Assembly: GCA_964368075.1 (NCBI GenBank)
Contig: CAYJAD010000005.1
Coordinates: forward strand, 16,533 to 80,532
Origin: CAYJAD01 sp964368075
GTDB lineage: Bacteria; Desulfobacterota; Desulfovibrionia; Desulfovibrionales; Desulfovibrionaceae
Direction: 5' to 3'
DNA: 64,000 nucleotides
In this document: positions 15,971 through 25,746 of the stretch, in pieces
How positions within the stretch are numbered: position 1 is the first letter of the stretch
Layout of the letters: the number at the start of each line of letters is the position of its first letter
Position numbers and translations under genes: made by a program
Notes under the pieces: model-generated
Told to the model about the DNA's origin: nothing
Seen by the model: the letters and a program-made list of their open reading frames with translations, nothing else
Database searches by the model: none

Positions 15971-18896
15971 GTAACTTTTCTACATGCCAGTTTTCTTCTT
16001 GCGCTGTTTTTTGTGCAAGGCTGCCGCCAAGTACGCAAGTGCGACCATGAGTACGCACCTCATCCATAATTTCTGCAAAATCATGAAAATGCTGCTTGGT
16101 AGTAGCAAGTACCTCATCGCGCATTTTTTGGCGGGCTTCATCGTCATCGCCGCACAGATATCGACTTAGTGAGGCACTGCCTTTGGCATCGGGAAGAAGA
16201 TAAGTATCTAGGTCGCCAATGGCTCCCACAATGGCGCCAGACAAAGTGCGCGCATCAGGGTTAAAGGCTCGCAAGTAGTCAGAGGTGGCATCATAGGTTT
16301 GCAAAGTGCCTTTTACGGCGGGGTCCCGATAAGAAGCTTGCACAAGGGTACCACTGAGCCGGTCTAAAGCGCAAAATGCACCATAGGCGCCACCGAGTAC
16401 ACGTACTTTTTCCCAGAGATATCCCATGCGTAGATGACGCAAAATTACCAGTGCCGAGCCGTGGAAATTGTAACCTAATTCATATAAATTTGCACCCTTG
16501 GCCACATAGTTAATTTGGGTTGGTGCGGTAAAGGCTTCAGCTGTGGGCAGTGCTGGGCAGTGCCACGGAGCCGTCGCAAGCAGTTCTTTTTGTGGCAGGG
16601 CGCGCATAAGTGATGCGGCTTTGTCTTCAATATGGCGAAGGCTTGAGGCGTCGGCGGTGCTGTCCACAAGGCAGGTGTTGCCACGTACGATGAGCCCATA
16701 AACTTCTTGTAGATCCGCAAGAAGTTCAGGCCAATTATCTTCTGCCTTTTGGTGTAATTGACGCACGGCCTTTAAATAACTAATACCGCCGGTGAGTTCT
16801 TCTAACCAGCCGGTTTGTGTATAACTGGCACGAATTCTAGAGGAAACAGCGCCATGTCCCGCAGCCACAAGGCCATGTTCCATACGTGCTTTAGCTTCAA
16901 GAAGCATTTGGCAGAAGCGTTCTTGTTGGTCAAAGTTAGGGTTCAATAAAATTTCGTGTAAAATATCAAAAAGCGCATTGACTTTATCGCGCACAGCTTT
17001 GCCGCCTACAGAAAGATAGGTGAGGGGGGCTTTGCTTTGGCTATGTGTGCTTAAAAGAGGGTGAGCGCCTACACCACCGGTATGTGCCGCTATGCGCATA
17101 CCCATGCTGACAAAATCGTACTTTTTGGTACCCATTTCCAAAAGTGCACGCCCTAAAAGTGGCACAAGCGGCATAAGACGCTCGGGCACAGAGGTAAGGG
17201 GCAAGAGAAGGTTTACATAGGCTACCCCTGAGGTGTCTAAATCGTGGGCAATAAAGGTATGAGAAGGTACGTCTTTTTGTTGCTTTACCTCTATAGGGAG
17301 AGGAACATTGCGCAGGGGCAAGTCTTCCACGCCAATACAAGGAATGGTGGCTAAAGCCTTGGGGCTGTCGGCAGCGGCTTGTAATGCTTGTAAACGCTGA
17401 GTTTCTTTTACAAGTTCTTTGCGCTCATTGGGGCTGCAGGCAGCTTGAATGCGTGCTAGATGCGCTTCTTCTTCCTCTTGGCGCTTTTGTTCAAGGGTCG
17501 CATCGGGCAATAAAATAACCGTGCTGCGATGTTCATTATTTAAGAACCATTCTTTAAGGCAGTTTTCAAAAATTCTTTCCCCTTGAGCTAAGCGTTCTTT
17601 AATTTCGGCTAGCGGTTTTTCCCATGCTAAGGAGGCTAAAGGGTCGCCGTCATAGAGCCATGTGGAAAGGCTTTGCACCATGGCAGATAAGCCACGGGGG
17701 AAGCGGCCGGAATTATTTTCACGTAAATGAAATTCCACACTGTTTACGGCAGCTTCGATGGCATTTTGGTCTATGCCTTGTATTTCAAGGTCAGCAAGGC
17801 TGGCAAGGGTTTCATAAATGAGCATTTCTGCTTCGGAAATATCTCGCGGACGCACGCCCTTCATACCCACAGAGTAATACATTTGGCGCAGGTCGCTTTC
17901 AAGGCCAATGCCGGCGGTGTCTTCTCCAAGGCCAGATTCAATAAGGGCTTTGCGTAAAGGTGAGCCGGGCAAGCCTTCTAAAATATGCTCCAGCATTTCA
18001 AGAATAAGGGCTTGTGTGGTATTTGCGGTTTCACAAAGCAACCAGTTAACGGTGAACAGCGCCTTGCTGTTTTCTTCGCTACTGGCGTAGGGTACTTCAA
18101 TATGTCTTGGCATATCTAGCTTTTTTTGCAAGGGAATGGCAGATTGTGCTTTTTGTTCTGCTGGTAAAGCCTTAAAGCGCGCAAGTTCTGCCCCTATGAT
18201 GTCAAGACGTTTTCCTTCCTCGTCATCGCCCCAAAAGAAAAATCGCGCATTGGAAGGATGATAGTAGGTTGAGTGAAAATTCTTAAAGGCTTCATAGGTG
18301 AGAGTTAAGATACTCTTGGGATGTCCGCCAGAATCAAGGCTGTAAATCATATCCGGAAACATGGATTGTTGCGATTGCTCTGCTAGAATAGAATCGGGCG
18401 AAGAATACACCCCTTTCATTTCATTATAGACTACGCCTTTGAAAATCCAAGGTTCATCGGCACTTTCTGCTTCCACGTGCCAGCCTTCTTGGCGAAAAAT
18501 ATCTTCAGTAATACGCGGGTGAAAAACTGCGTCAATGTATACATCCACAAGGTTATAAAAATCTTGCGTATTGGTGCTTGCCACAGGGTAGCATGTTTTA
18601 TCCGGAAAAGTGAAAGCATTTAAAAAGGTTTGTAATGAACCTTTTAACAATTCCACAAAAGGTTCACGTACAGGATATTTTTCTGAACCGCACAGGACAG
18701 AGTGTTCTAAAATATGCGCCACGCCAGAAGAATCCGGCGGTGGTGTGCGCAAAGTGACGCCAAAGCATTTATTTTCATCGTTATTACTAATGGAAAGCAC
18801 TTCGGCGCCGGTGGCAATGTGTTTCCATAATTTGGCTGTACCTGAAACTTCTTGGACATATTCTTCGCGAAGTAAAGTAAAATCTTGTGTATACAT
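15966..18896 (-). CDS. M16C-family metalloprotease (presequence protease / insulinase-like)
   Basis: A 976-residue zinc protease that closes around short unfolded peptides. The inverted zinc motif HILEH (HxxEH) lies at about residue 61-65, in SSGVAHILEHSVLCGSEKYP, with the downstream zinc-ligand glutamate expected in the NEMKGVYSS region near residue 140-180. The length and the first-domain sequence match PreP/CYM1-like M16C enzymes, in which four M16 half-domains form one chain. No signal peptide is seen, so it is probably cytoplasmic and degrades peptides. GAAGGG precedes the ATG. It is monocistronic. Confidence 0.93.
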   Translation of the reverse strand: MYTQDFTLLREEYVQEVSGTAKLWKHIATGAEVLSISNNDENKCFGVTLRTPPPDSSGVAHILEHSVLCGSEKYPVREPFVELLKGSLQTFLNAFTFPDKTCYPVASTNTQDFYNLVDVYIDAVFHPRITEDIFRQEGWHVEAESADEPWIFKGVVYNEMKGVYSSPDSILAEQSQQSMFPDMIYSLDSGGHPKSILTLTYEAFKNFHSTYYHPSNARFFFWGDDEEGKRLDIIGAELARFKALPAEQKAQSAIPLQKKLDMPRHIEVPYASSEENSKALFTVNWLLCETANTTQALILEMLEHILEGLPGSPLRKALIESGLGEDTAGIGLESDLRQMYYSVGMKGVRPRDISEAEMLIYETLASLADLEIQGIDQNAIEAAVNSVEFHLRENNSGRFPRGLSAMVQSLSTWLYDGDPLASLAWEKPLAEIKERLAQGERIFENCLKEWFLNNEHRSTVILLPDATLEQKRQEEEEAHLARIQAACSPNERKELVKETQRLQALQAAADSPKALATIPCIGVEDLPLRNVPLPIEVKQQKDVPSHTFIAHDLDTSGVAYVNLLLPLTSVPERLMPLVPLLGRALLEMGTKKYDFVSMGMRIAAHTGGVGAHPLLSTHSQSKAPLTYLSVGGKAVRDKVNALFDILHEILLNPNFDQQERFCQMLLEAKARMEHGLVAAGHGAVSSRIRASYTQTGWLEELTGGISYLKAVRQLHQKAEDNWPELLADLQEVYGLIVRGNTCLVDSTADASSLRHIEDKAASLMRALPQKELLATAPWHCPALPTAEAFTAPTQINYVAKGANLYELGYNFHGSALVILRHLRMGYLWEKVRVLGGAYGAFCALDRLSGTLVQASYRDPAVKGTLQTYDATSDYLRAFNPDARTLSGAIVGAIGDLDTYLLPDAKGSASLSRYLCGDDDEARQKMRDEVLATTKQHFHDFAEIMDEVRTHGRTCVLGGSLAQKTAQEENWHVEKLL

Positions 18897-19009
18897 GAAA
18901 CCCTTCTTAATACACTAAAAAAGCAGCCCTTATGGAGTGCCTAGTGGTATGGTTATGCGTTATTTATAATGCCTAAAATTTCTTGAGCTGTGCAGAAATA
19001 TCAATTGTT

Positions 19010-19894
19010 TTACATGCAAAGTAGGTAAAGAAGTTGTGTGCAAACAATAAGCATTCCAAGGAAGTCTCCATTGTAGCCACCGTACCTACGAGACAGCACA
19101 CTCAAAAAAAACATGAATAATGAGCAAATAATAATGGTAATGGCGCCCTTTGTAAAGCTTAAGGGCAGACAAAATAGCAAAGCGAGTAGTCCGTGGCAAA
19201 GCGCTTTGAGGCGACTTTTGCCAGCGCCTACTTTGCCCCCAAGGGATTGCGGGTTTTTGGCAGTATTTAAGCAGATGAAAAGTGTGCAGAGGGTGCGCGA
19301 AAAAGCTGGCGCGAGTAGCAGTGGGATTAGGGCATACAATGCGGAAAAGAGAGAGGTGTTTTGTAAAATATGCGCATTTTTTATGTGCTCAGCCACAGCC
19401 AATGTTTCCCCGCCAAGCGCCATAATTAAAGCCATGCCGCCAAAAGCTCCCAAACGACTATCTTTTACAATGCGCCAAAAGGTTTCTTGCTGAGCGCTGT
19501 CCAAGACAGAAAAATTTTTCCATGATAAAGAAAGGCTGGGGCTTCCGCCAAGGCCATCTATCACATCGGCAAGGCCATCGTGGTGCAAGCCTCGGGAAAG
19601 CCAAAGATGCGCCAACACGTAGAACCAAGCCCAAAGTAAGGGAGCAGTGCCATTAAAGAATAAAAAAAGAACAAGGGGGGCTGTGAGTAGGGCGCCTAAA
19701 AATAGCCCTACCAGAGAAAAATAGTTGATGGACTGGGCAAGCAAAGCATCATGCGCTAAACGCGCTTGCCCAAGTCTGGTCAAAAAGGTAATGGCAAAGC
19801 CTAAAGCTGTGCTATGTGCGGTGTGTGCAGAGGCATGACAGGTTTTGTCATGCTGCTTTGTGGTGCTTGGCTCTGTAAAAGACTCCGGATCCAT
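19010..19894 (-). CDS. cobS: Adenosylcobinamide-GDP ribazoletransferase (cobalamin synthase)
   Basis: Joins adenosylcobinamide-GDP to alpha-ribazole in the last steps of cobalamin assembly at the inner membrane. The 294-residue protein has several hydrophobic segments and the family motif GLHHDGLADVIDGLGGS near residue 100-117 (metal-binding aspartates). The first 30 residues are polar and His/Thr-rich, longer than usual, and could be an extension or a mis-assigned start. Its ATG overlaps the rex stop codon (TAATG), so translation is probably coupled to rex. No other cobalamin genes are in the window. Confidence 0.93.
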   Translation of the reverse strand: MDPESFTEPSTTKQHDKTCHASAHTAHSTALGFAITFLTRLGQARLAHDALLAQSINYFSLVGLFLGALLTAPLVLFLFFNGTAPLLWAWFYVLAHLWLSRGLHHDGLADVIDGLGGSPSLSLSWKNFSVLDSAQQETFWRIVKDSRLGAFGGMALIMALGGETLAVAEHIKNAHILQNTSLFSALYALIPLLLAPAFSRTLCTLFICLNTAKNPQSLGGKVGAGKSRLKALCHGLLALLFCLPLSFTKGAITIIICSLFMFFLSVLSRRYGGYNGDFLGMLIVCTQLLYLLCM

Positions 19895-20532
19895 TAGCTG
19901 GAGCGGCTCAACTTAAATGTTAATGTGTACAGATGGTGGAAAAAATCCACATATTCTACAAAAACATTGTCGGGGACGCGCACTCGCGCTGGGGCAAAGT
20001 TTAAAATACTACGGATGCCAGCATCCACAAGATGATCCGCCGCGCGTTGTACTCTTTCAGGTGGGGTGGCAATAAGACCCATTTCTATGTTCAACTCGCC
20101 GGCTTTTTCTTTGAGGCGCTTAGTGCACATGACTTCAAGGTTAAAAACTTTCTCGCCTATTTTAAAAGGGTCGCAATCAAAAGCACCCACAATATGAAAG
20201 CCTTTGGCTTTAAACTCGGAGTGGTTAAGAATTGCGCGCCCCATATTCCCCACGCCCACCAAGGCTAAACGCCATTCACGAGCAATGCCAAGGGCATCGG
20301 AAATGGAGGCAATAAGAGCTTTTACATAATACCCAACACCGCGCACGCCAAATTCACCAAAAAAAGCTAAATCTTTACGTACTTGCGAAGCATTTACGTC
20401 ACAAGCTTTGGCCAGTGGGTCAGAAGAGATAACTTCTACCCCTTCTTGCTCTAAGTGTTCCAACACTTGCATATATACGGCAATGCGCTGGATGGTGGCT
20501 TTAGGAATATGCGTATTTTTTACGTAATCCAT
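19894..20532 (-). CDS. rex: Redox-sensing transcriptional repressor Rex
   Basis: A dimeric repressor that leaves DNA when the NADH/NAD+ ratio rises; in Desulfovibrio-type bacteria Rex controls energy genes. The N-terminal winged helix (residues about 1-80) includes SQVRKDLAFFGEFGVRGVGY, a Rex signature. The NADH-binding Rossmann fold follows with VGVGNMGRAIL near residue 90. The 212-residue length is standard. GGAG lies five bases before the ATG. I see no clear TTGTGA-N8-TCACAA palindrome in the upstream gap, so autoregulation is not evident. Confidence 0.96.
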   Translation of the reverse strand: MDYVKNTHIPKATIQRIAVYMQVLEHLEQEGVEVISSDPLAKACDVNASQVRKDLAFFGEFGVRGVGYYVKALIASISDALGIAREWRLALVGVGNMGRAILNHSEFKAKGFHIVGAFDCDPFKIGEKVFNLEVMCTKRLKEKAGELNIEMGLIATPPERVQRAADHLVDAGIRSILNFAPARVRVPDNVFVEYVDFFHHLYTLTFKLSRSS

Positions 20533-20808
20533 GGGAAACTCCTAACTGGCTACTTACAGAAATGATTATAACTAGTGAGAAAAGTAACTATCTACAGGTA
20601 AATACGAAATCATTGTCTGTCAATGTGGAATCGTGAAAAAAAACATTAGAGTTTCTCCCACTGATATGGGAAAATAATGTTATTTTTCAGGATACCGTTG
20701 TTATTTTGGTGCTTATAATACGGGAGCTTGGTTTAAGGCTAAAGCGGAAATGAGGCTTCTGTATATTTGCTAAAAGCTACATATACAGAAAATGTGCGTA
20801 TGGCAAGT
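20533..20808. other. Upstream region of rex
   Basis: AT-rich gap between rex and the terminator of the cysteine-repeat protein gene. It must contain the rex promoter. I see no confident operator, ORF or RNA in it. Confidence 0.3.
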
Positions 20809-20844
20809 AAAAAACTCTTACACCCATAGATGCAAGAGTTTTTT
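20809..20844 (-). terminator. Intrinsic terminator of the cysteine-repeat protein gene
   Basis: AAAAAACTCTT and AAGAGTTTTTT close a hairpin around the loop; read on the minus strand the stem is followed by T residues. It lies 28 bases after the stop of the 20872 gene. Confidence 0.8.
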
Positions 20845-20871
20845 ATGTACTGCCAACAAAAATGTTATGTA

Positions 20872-23751
20872 TTACTTCACTTCTTTGATGGATGTAAAGC
20901 TGCGTACATTTTGGCAAAGCTTTTCTTGTGCTTGCCATTTTTGTTCGTTTTTGTAGTTTACAAGCACTTTTTTTCCTATAAGCTCTTGTATGAGGTCAAG
21001 GCGTCCGTGAGTCATAATAAAGGGCATTTCTTTTTCATTAATTTTCACGACAAAAGAAATTTGTCCGTTTTTATCTTCACGTACAGCGGCTAAAGTTCCG
21101 CTTACTGTACCGGCGTTAAGGGTTTGCTCTGCGCATTTGGTATATTTTCCGCTCCGAATGCCTTTCATGGTGCAAGAACTGCTAAGGCTAAGCGCTATGG
21201 AAAATCCATCATTTTCAGGCACAAGTGTTAGAAATTCTGTGCGTTCTTTATCAGTGCTTTGGCAGCTAAAGCCAAGGCCTCCGGGGCTACAAATGCCGAT
21301 AAAAGAACATGTTTCTTGTGACACTATTCCCGTGTTGTGAAGCTCTAAGCTGAAATTTTTTTCTTTATTTGCGTCGGTGGTATTTGTGTTTTGCGTACTG
21401 CTAGAAGGAAGCTGTGCCAGAATCGCAGAGCCTTGCACGCCTTTTGCGTTGTGTCGATAGTTCCCCATCATTTCTTTTTGAATGAGCACAGCATCGTTGA
21501 TGCTTATGAGTTGTTTCTCACGCACACAAGCGCGATCATGCATATTCCACGATTGTTTGTCCTCATAGCTGACAAAAATTTTCTTTCCAACAAAACCTTG
21601 GGCTGAAGAGATTTGCTCTTTGCTTAAGCTTATAAGAATTTTATTGCCATAAGAGTCAATAATCATAGTGGTTTCAGCAAAGCTGTCTTGGTCTATTTCC
21701 AGTAAGGTACCTGAAATGGAGGAAGAACCATAATCTATGCTTTTGCACTTATTATATTTTCCCGACATAAAATTTTTATGCTGGCAGGTGTTGCTGGTAT
21801 TTTTGGGCACCATAAAGCCTTGTTCTGTGGGGAGAATTTCAAAGAATTCTTTTTGGTCTTGGTCAAGACTTTTACATATAAAACCATGGCCTTCAGGATA
21901 GCACTCACCGGCAAATTGACAATTATCTTTTAAGTCTGGGCTGTAATTGTTGAGGTGTACATTAAAAACAGCTTGATTTTCAAAATTTGGCTCAATAAAG
22001 GCATAACCGCGCAAGTTGTCACCCGTGTGGCTGTAGCCCCCAAGCAATTGTACTTCTGCCAAAGAGGCATCGCTAATGGCAATAATTTCTTTGGAGCGTT
22101 TGCAAAAGTTCTTTTCTTCGTCCCAAATTTGATTTTTATTATAATGTACAAGTACTTTTTTGCCAATCATAGTTTCTAAAAATTCTGCTTGCTCTTTGCT
22201 GACAAAGTCTACGGACTCAGAACCATCATCGCTAAAACGTGCAATGTAATTTTCTTCTTCGTGAATAATTTCCACAGGAATTACCATCATGGAAAGGGGG
22301 CCGTTGGAAGCTTCTTCGCAGCGCGAATAATCGCCATTTAAAAAGCCTCGGGCGCCGCATAAGTAGGATGGGTTGTTGGCAATGGTAAAGCCATCTTCAG
22401 CAGGAAAAATTTCAAAAGTGTCTTGCATGCCTTCGGTGGGGGTGTTGCTCATGACACAAATATAGCTGTCTTCTTCGTAGGTGCATACGCCGTCATAATG
22501 ACATAGGTGAAGGGCTTGTACATTGACAGTATTTATATTGACCTGCACGCTATCTGTCTTGCCCTCTATGGCTTGAATGCGAGCGCTGCCTTCCATGCCT
22601 TGGGCGTTATAGCCATAATTGCCTACGATATTCGGTACCTCTTTTTTTACTTCGGGCGCTACAACTAAGGTAACCGCAGGTGTTACCGCAGGCGTGATTT
22701 TCGGCGTAACTTGAGGTTTTTCTTTTTGGGGGGCACTGTCTGTCGCTTTAGGGCTTACAGTGTCACTGGGGCTTTTCTTTTCTGAATGCTTGGCTTTGTG
22801 TTCATGGGCATGTACATACTCTATGCGTATCGCTTTAGGGGCTAGTAGATCTTTTTTCTCAAAAAAAACCTGCGCTTTTTTATCAGCACTGGCAAAATGT
22901 ATGTTGCCAAGCGCTTTGCCTTGGGGCACAAGCTGAACAGGCAAACTTTCTGAATATAAAACCACGGGGCGTGGGCCTAAAGCCGATTTGAAATATTTAA
23001 GAAAATAGCCGGAGTCGTCATTTTTTTGCGCTGAAGGAATAGCTACCATGTCCATGGTCAAAGTTGCGGTGATGCTTTTGTCTTTATCATTAAAAACAAG
23101 GTCACTCAATTTTGAAGTTAAAGAAATGGAACCTTTTCCTTGAAAAGAGGCAGGCAATGATCCCATATGATTTTGCGTTTTTTGATATTCTTGTTGCGCG
23201 CTGAGAAGGTGCTTGTGTACGGTGTAATTAAAAATACTTCCTGCTTTTCCCTCCAATAAGAAGGGGAGGGGTTTTTTTTGTAAAATATTTTCTATATGTG
23301 TGGAAAAAGTTTCAGGGGCAAATTCTTGTGCGGAACCTTTATAAATCAAGGCGATTTTAGCTACAGTAAAATGCTCTACTTTGTCATCAATGGCGAAGGT
23401 GAGCAACATATCTAGTGCGAAATCTTGTTCTTGCAAGTCGCTTAATATAGTGTCTTGCATTTGTGGATCTGTAATGCCTTGCTCTGTAAGAATATTTTTT
23501 ACAATCAAGGGGGTGTCGTATTGGCAACGGTAAGTCACCACTTGTTTGCCGCCTTCAGGTTGGCTGCGCCAATCGCCGTTTTGGCAAAGACGATAGTTGT
23601 CAAGAGCCTTCTCAATCAAAACATTACTGTTTTTTGTGAAAGTGCTTTCCTGGACGAGGTCAATTTTTTTATCGCTAAAAAATGCCTGGCCATGCACAGG
23701 AAAAAGTGTCAGCGCTAATACAACGAGGGGAAGTAATGAAAACATTTTCAT
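20872..23751 (-). CDS. Secreted protein with three cysteine-patterned repeats, unknown function
   Basis: A 959-residue exported protein that I do not recognise. A signal peptide ends near residue 22 (LALTLFPVHGQA). Residues 25-310 form an N-terminal region with two cysteines (56, 76). A Lys/Pro/Thr-rich linker covers about 315-370. Three tandem modules follow, at about 377-565, 571-753 and 763-955. Each opens with a GNYxxNAxG-type stretch and has six cysteines at almost identical spacing: C-x5-C-x8-C-x29 to 32-C-x12-C-x71 or 72-C (417-550, 611-742, 815-946). Each closes with IGKKVLVHY-like and W-x-x-x-x-x-x-C segments, which may be an SH3- or OB-like strand set. AAGGAGA precedes the ATG. Disulphide-stabilised periplasmic or surface modules are likely; ligand unknown. 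Confidence 0.85.
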   Translation of the reverse strand: MKMFSLLPLVVLALTLFPVHGQAFFSDKKIDLVQESTFTKNSNVLIEKALDNYRLCQNGDWRSQPEGGKQVVTYRCQYDTPLIVKNILTEQGITDPQMQDTILSDLQEQDFALDMLLTFAIDDKVEHFTVAKIALIYKGSAQEFAPETFSTHIENILQKKPLPFLLEGKAGSIFNYTVHKHLLSAQQEYQKTQNHMGSLPASFQGKGSISLTSKLSDLVFNDKDKSITATLTMDMVAIPSAQKNDDSGYFLKYFKSALGPRPVVLYSESLPVQLVPQGKALGNIHFASADKKAQVFFEKKDLLAPKAIRIEYVHAHEHKAKHSEKKSPSDTVSPKATDSAPQKEKPQVTPKITPAVTPAVTLVVAPEVKKEVPNIVGNYGYNAQGMEGSARIQAIEGKTDSVQVNINTVNVQALHLCHYDGVCTYEEDSYICVMSNTPTEGMQDTFEIFPAEDGFTIANNPSYLCGARGFLNGDYSRCEEASNGPLSMMVIPVEIIHEEENYIARFSDDGSESVDFVSKEQAEFLETMIGKKVLVHYNKNQIWDEEKNFCKRSKEIIAISDASLAEVQLLGGYSHTGDNLRGYAFIEPNFENQAVFNVHLNNYSPDLKDNCQFAGECYPEGHGFICKSLDQDQKEFFEILPTEQGFMVPKNTSNTCQHKNFMSGKYNKCKSIDYGSSSISGTLLEIDQDSFAETTMIIDSYGNKILISLSKEQISSAQGFVGKKIFVSYEDKQSWNMHDRACVREKQLISINDAVLIQKEMMGNYRHNAKGVQGSAILAQLPSSSTQNTNTTDANKEKNFSLELHNTGIVSQETCSFIGICSPGGLGFSCQSTDKERTEFLTLVPENDGFSIALSLSSSCTMKGIRSGKYTKCAEQTLNAGTVSGTLAAVREDKNGQISFVVKINEKEMPFIMTHGRLDLIQELIGKKVLVNYKNEQKWQAQEKLCQNVRSFTSIKEVK

Positions 23752-24189
23752 GGTAAAAAGTCTCCTTGCAAAAAATATGTCCGCTCATAAAGTGTATGGC
23801 ATCATAAAGAAGGATGTGCCAAGAATTGCGCAAAATCCTTTGTGATGACATGTAACCGTATACATACTCTATATATAATGGAGTTTGTGCTGTGTGTATC
23901 AATGCGCAGCACAAAGGTATCCTATGCTAGACTTATAAGGAACCTTATGCATACATAAAGCATGCTTTTTTTCTGCTGTCAATATTTAGAGTTCAGGGCA
24001 AATGTTTTTTTTGCGTGATTTTGCTAAATTTACAAACTTGGCAAAGTAAAAAAACAGCGCTTTGTTAACCTCTTCTCTAAGAGGAAAAGTGTTCGTAGGC
24101 TGAGCAGAAAATAAAAAAAATCCTTTGCCATCTTGCTTCTTAAGAAACAATGCTTATTTAATCATATGGTTAAAACCAAAGAAAACGCC
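23752..24189. other. Divergent intergenic region between repeat protein and guaB
   Basis: A long AT-rich region between divergent genes. It must contain the promoter of the minus-strand gene; a TATATATAATGGAG stretch near 23868 is promoter-like. I see no ORF, RNA or repeat in it that I can support. Confidence 0.3.
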
Positions 24190-24218
24190 TTGACATTTTA
24201 AGTCTTTTTGCTTATGTT
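24190..24218 (+). promoter_or_regulatory. Sigma-70-type promoter of guaBA
   Basis: A consensus TTGACA at 24190-24195, a 17-base spacer and TATGTT at 24213-24218. It lies about 47 bases upstream of the guaB ATG, a normal distance. Confidence 0.7.
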
Positions 24219-24264
24219 GTCGCCTTCAAGTTAAATAACAATCACAACAGTTTACGAGGATACC

Positions 24265-25716
24265 ATGCCTACGAACATTGGCAAAGCCCTGACCTTTGAT
24301 GACATTTTGTTGCTTCCCGGATATTCCGAGGTGACCCCTGACCTTGTTGATATTAGCACCCAACTTACTAATTCCATTACCTTGCGCATCCCCATGCTTT
24401 CTGCTGCCATGGATACGGTAACAGAATCTGCCATGGCCATTTCTATGGCGCGTATGGGTGGTATTGGTATTGTCCATAAAAATATGTCCATTGAAAAACA
24501 GCGTTTACAGATTGAAAAAGTAAAAAAATCTGAAAGCGGTATGATTCTAGACCCCATTACGGTGGCTTCTAGCGACACAGTGAAAAAAGCCTTAGATCTT
24601 ATGGCAGATTATCGTGTGTCCGGCTTGCCGGTGGTGGATGGTGATACCTTGGTTGGTATTTTAACGAACCGCGATGTACGTTTTATTCAAGATGGCAGTC
24701 AAACCCTTGTGCGTGAAGTTATGACTTCTGAAAATTTGGTCACTGTACCTATAGGAACCACTTTAGAAGAAGCAAAAGAGCATTTGCATAGACATAGAAT
24801 TGAAAAGCTCTTGGTGGTAGATGGGGACAAACGCTTGCGTGGCCTCATTACCATGAAAGATATTGATAAGGTACAAAAGTACCCCACCTCTTGTAAGGAC
24901 GATAAAGGACGCTTGCGTGTGGGCGCCGCCATTGGCGTGGGTAATTTAGAAAGAGCCGAAGCTCTTTTAGATGCTGGTGCCGACGTTTTGGTGCTAGACT
25001 CTGCCCATGGACATTCTTCCAATGTGCTGCGTAGCATTGAAGCCATTAAAGCTGCCTTTCCGCATTGTCAACTGGTGGCAGGTAATGTGGGCACTTATGA
25101 AGGTGCCAAGGCCATATTTAAAGCCGGTGCAGATACTGTAAAAGTAGGCATTGGCCCTGGTTCTATTTGTACTACGCGCATAGTGGCCGGTGTAGGTGTA
25201 CCGCAAGTGACAGCCATACAAGAAGCTGCCAGAGCCGCCAAAGAATTTGACCGTTGCTGTATTGCTGACGGTGGTATTAAATTCTCTGGTGATATAGTCA
25301 AAGCCCTTGCTATGGGCGCGCAAACCATTATGATCGGTGGTCTTTTTGCCGGCACCGAAGAAAGCCCCGGTGAAACCATTTTATATCAAGGTCGTACCTA
25401 TAAAATCTACCGTGGTATGGGCTCCATTGACGCCATGAAAGAAGGTTCATCTGACAGATATTTCCAAGAAGCTACTAAGAAACTTGTGCCTGAGGGCATT
25501 GTAGGGCGTGTGCCTTATCGTGGTGGCGTTATGGATTCTATTTATCAGCTTATGGGCGGCTTGCGTTCTGGCATGGGCTATGTGGGCGCTAAAAATTTAG
25601 AAGAATTACGCGAAAAAACACAGTATTGTGAGATTTCGGCTTCAGGCTTGCGTGAAAGCCATGTGCATGATGTGATTATTACTAAAGAAGCCCCTAATTA
25701 TCGTATTGATAATTAG
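24265..25716 (+). CDS. guaB: IMP dehydrogenase
   Basis: Oxidises IMP to XMP with NAD+, the committed step to GMP. The 483-residue protein has the (beta/alpha)8 barrel interrupted by two CBS domains (about residues 95-205), which bind purine nucleotides as regulators. The catalytic cysteine is C302 in GPGSICTTRIVAGVGVP, and the DGGI and GGLFAGTEESPGE phosphate-binding loops and the YRGMGS flap follow. GAGG precedes the ATG by six bases. guaA follows after 30 bases, forming the usual guaBA operon. Confidence 0.98.
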   Translation: MPTNIGKALTFDDILLLPGYSEVTPDLVDISTQLTNSITLRIPMLSAAMDTVTESAMAISMARMGGIGIVHKNMSIEKQRLQIEKVKKSESGMILDPITVASSDTVKKALDLMADYRVSGLPVVDGDTLVGILTNRDVRFIQDGSQTLVREVMTSENLVTVPIGTTLEEAKEHLHRHRIEKLLVVDGDKRLRGLITMKDIDKVQKYPTSCKDDKGRLRVGAAIGVGNLERAEALLDAGADVLVLDSAHGHSSNVLRSIEAIKAAFPHCQLVAGNVGTYEGAKAIFKAGADTVKVGIGPGSICTTRIVAGVGVPQVTAIQEAARAAKEFDRCCIADGGIKFSGDIVKALAMGAQTIMIGGLFAGTEESPGETILYQGRTYKIYRGMGSIDAMKEGSSDRYFQEATKKLVPEGIVGRVPYRGGVMDSIYQLMGGLRSGMGYVGAKNLEELREKTQYCEISASGLRESHVHDVIITKEAPNYRIDN

Positions 25717-25746
25717 TCTTCACTGAAACGAGATAAGGAATATTCT

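Noticed and set aside
20533..20871. Rex operator for autoregulation
   Set aside because: No TTGTGA...TCACAA dyad is visible; only partial TGTCAATG-type sequences occur.
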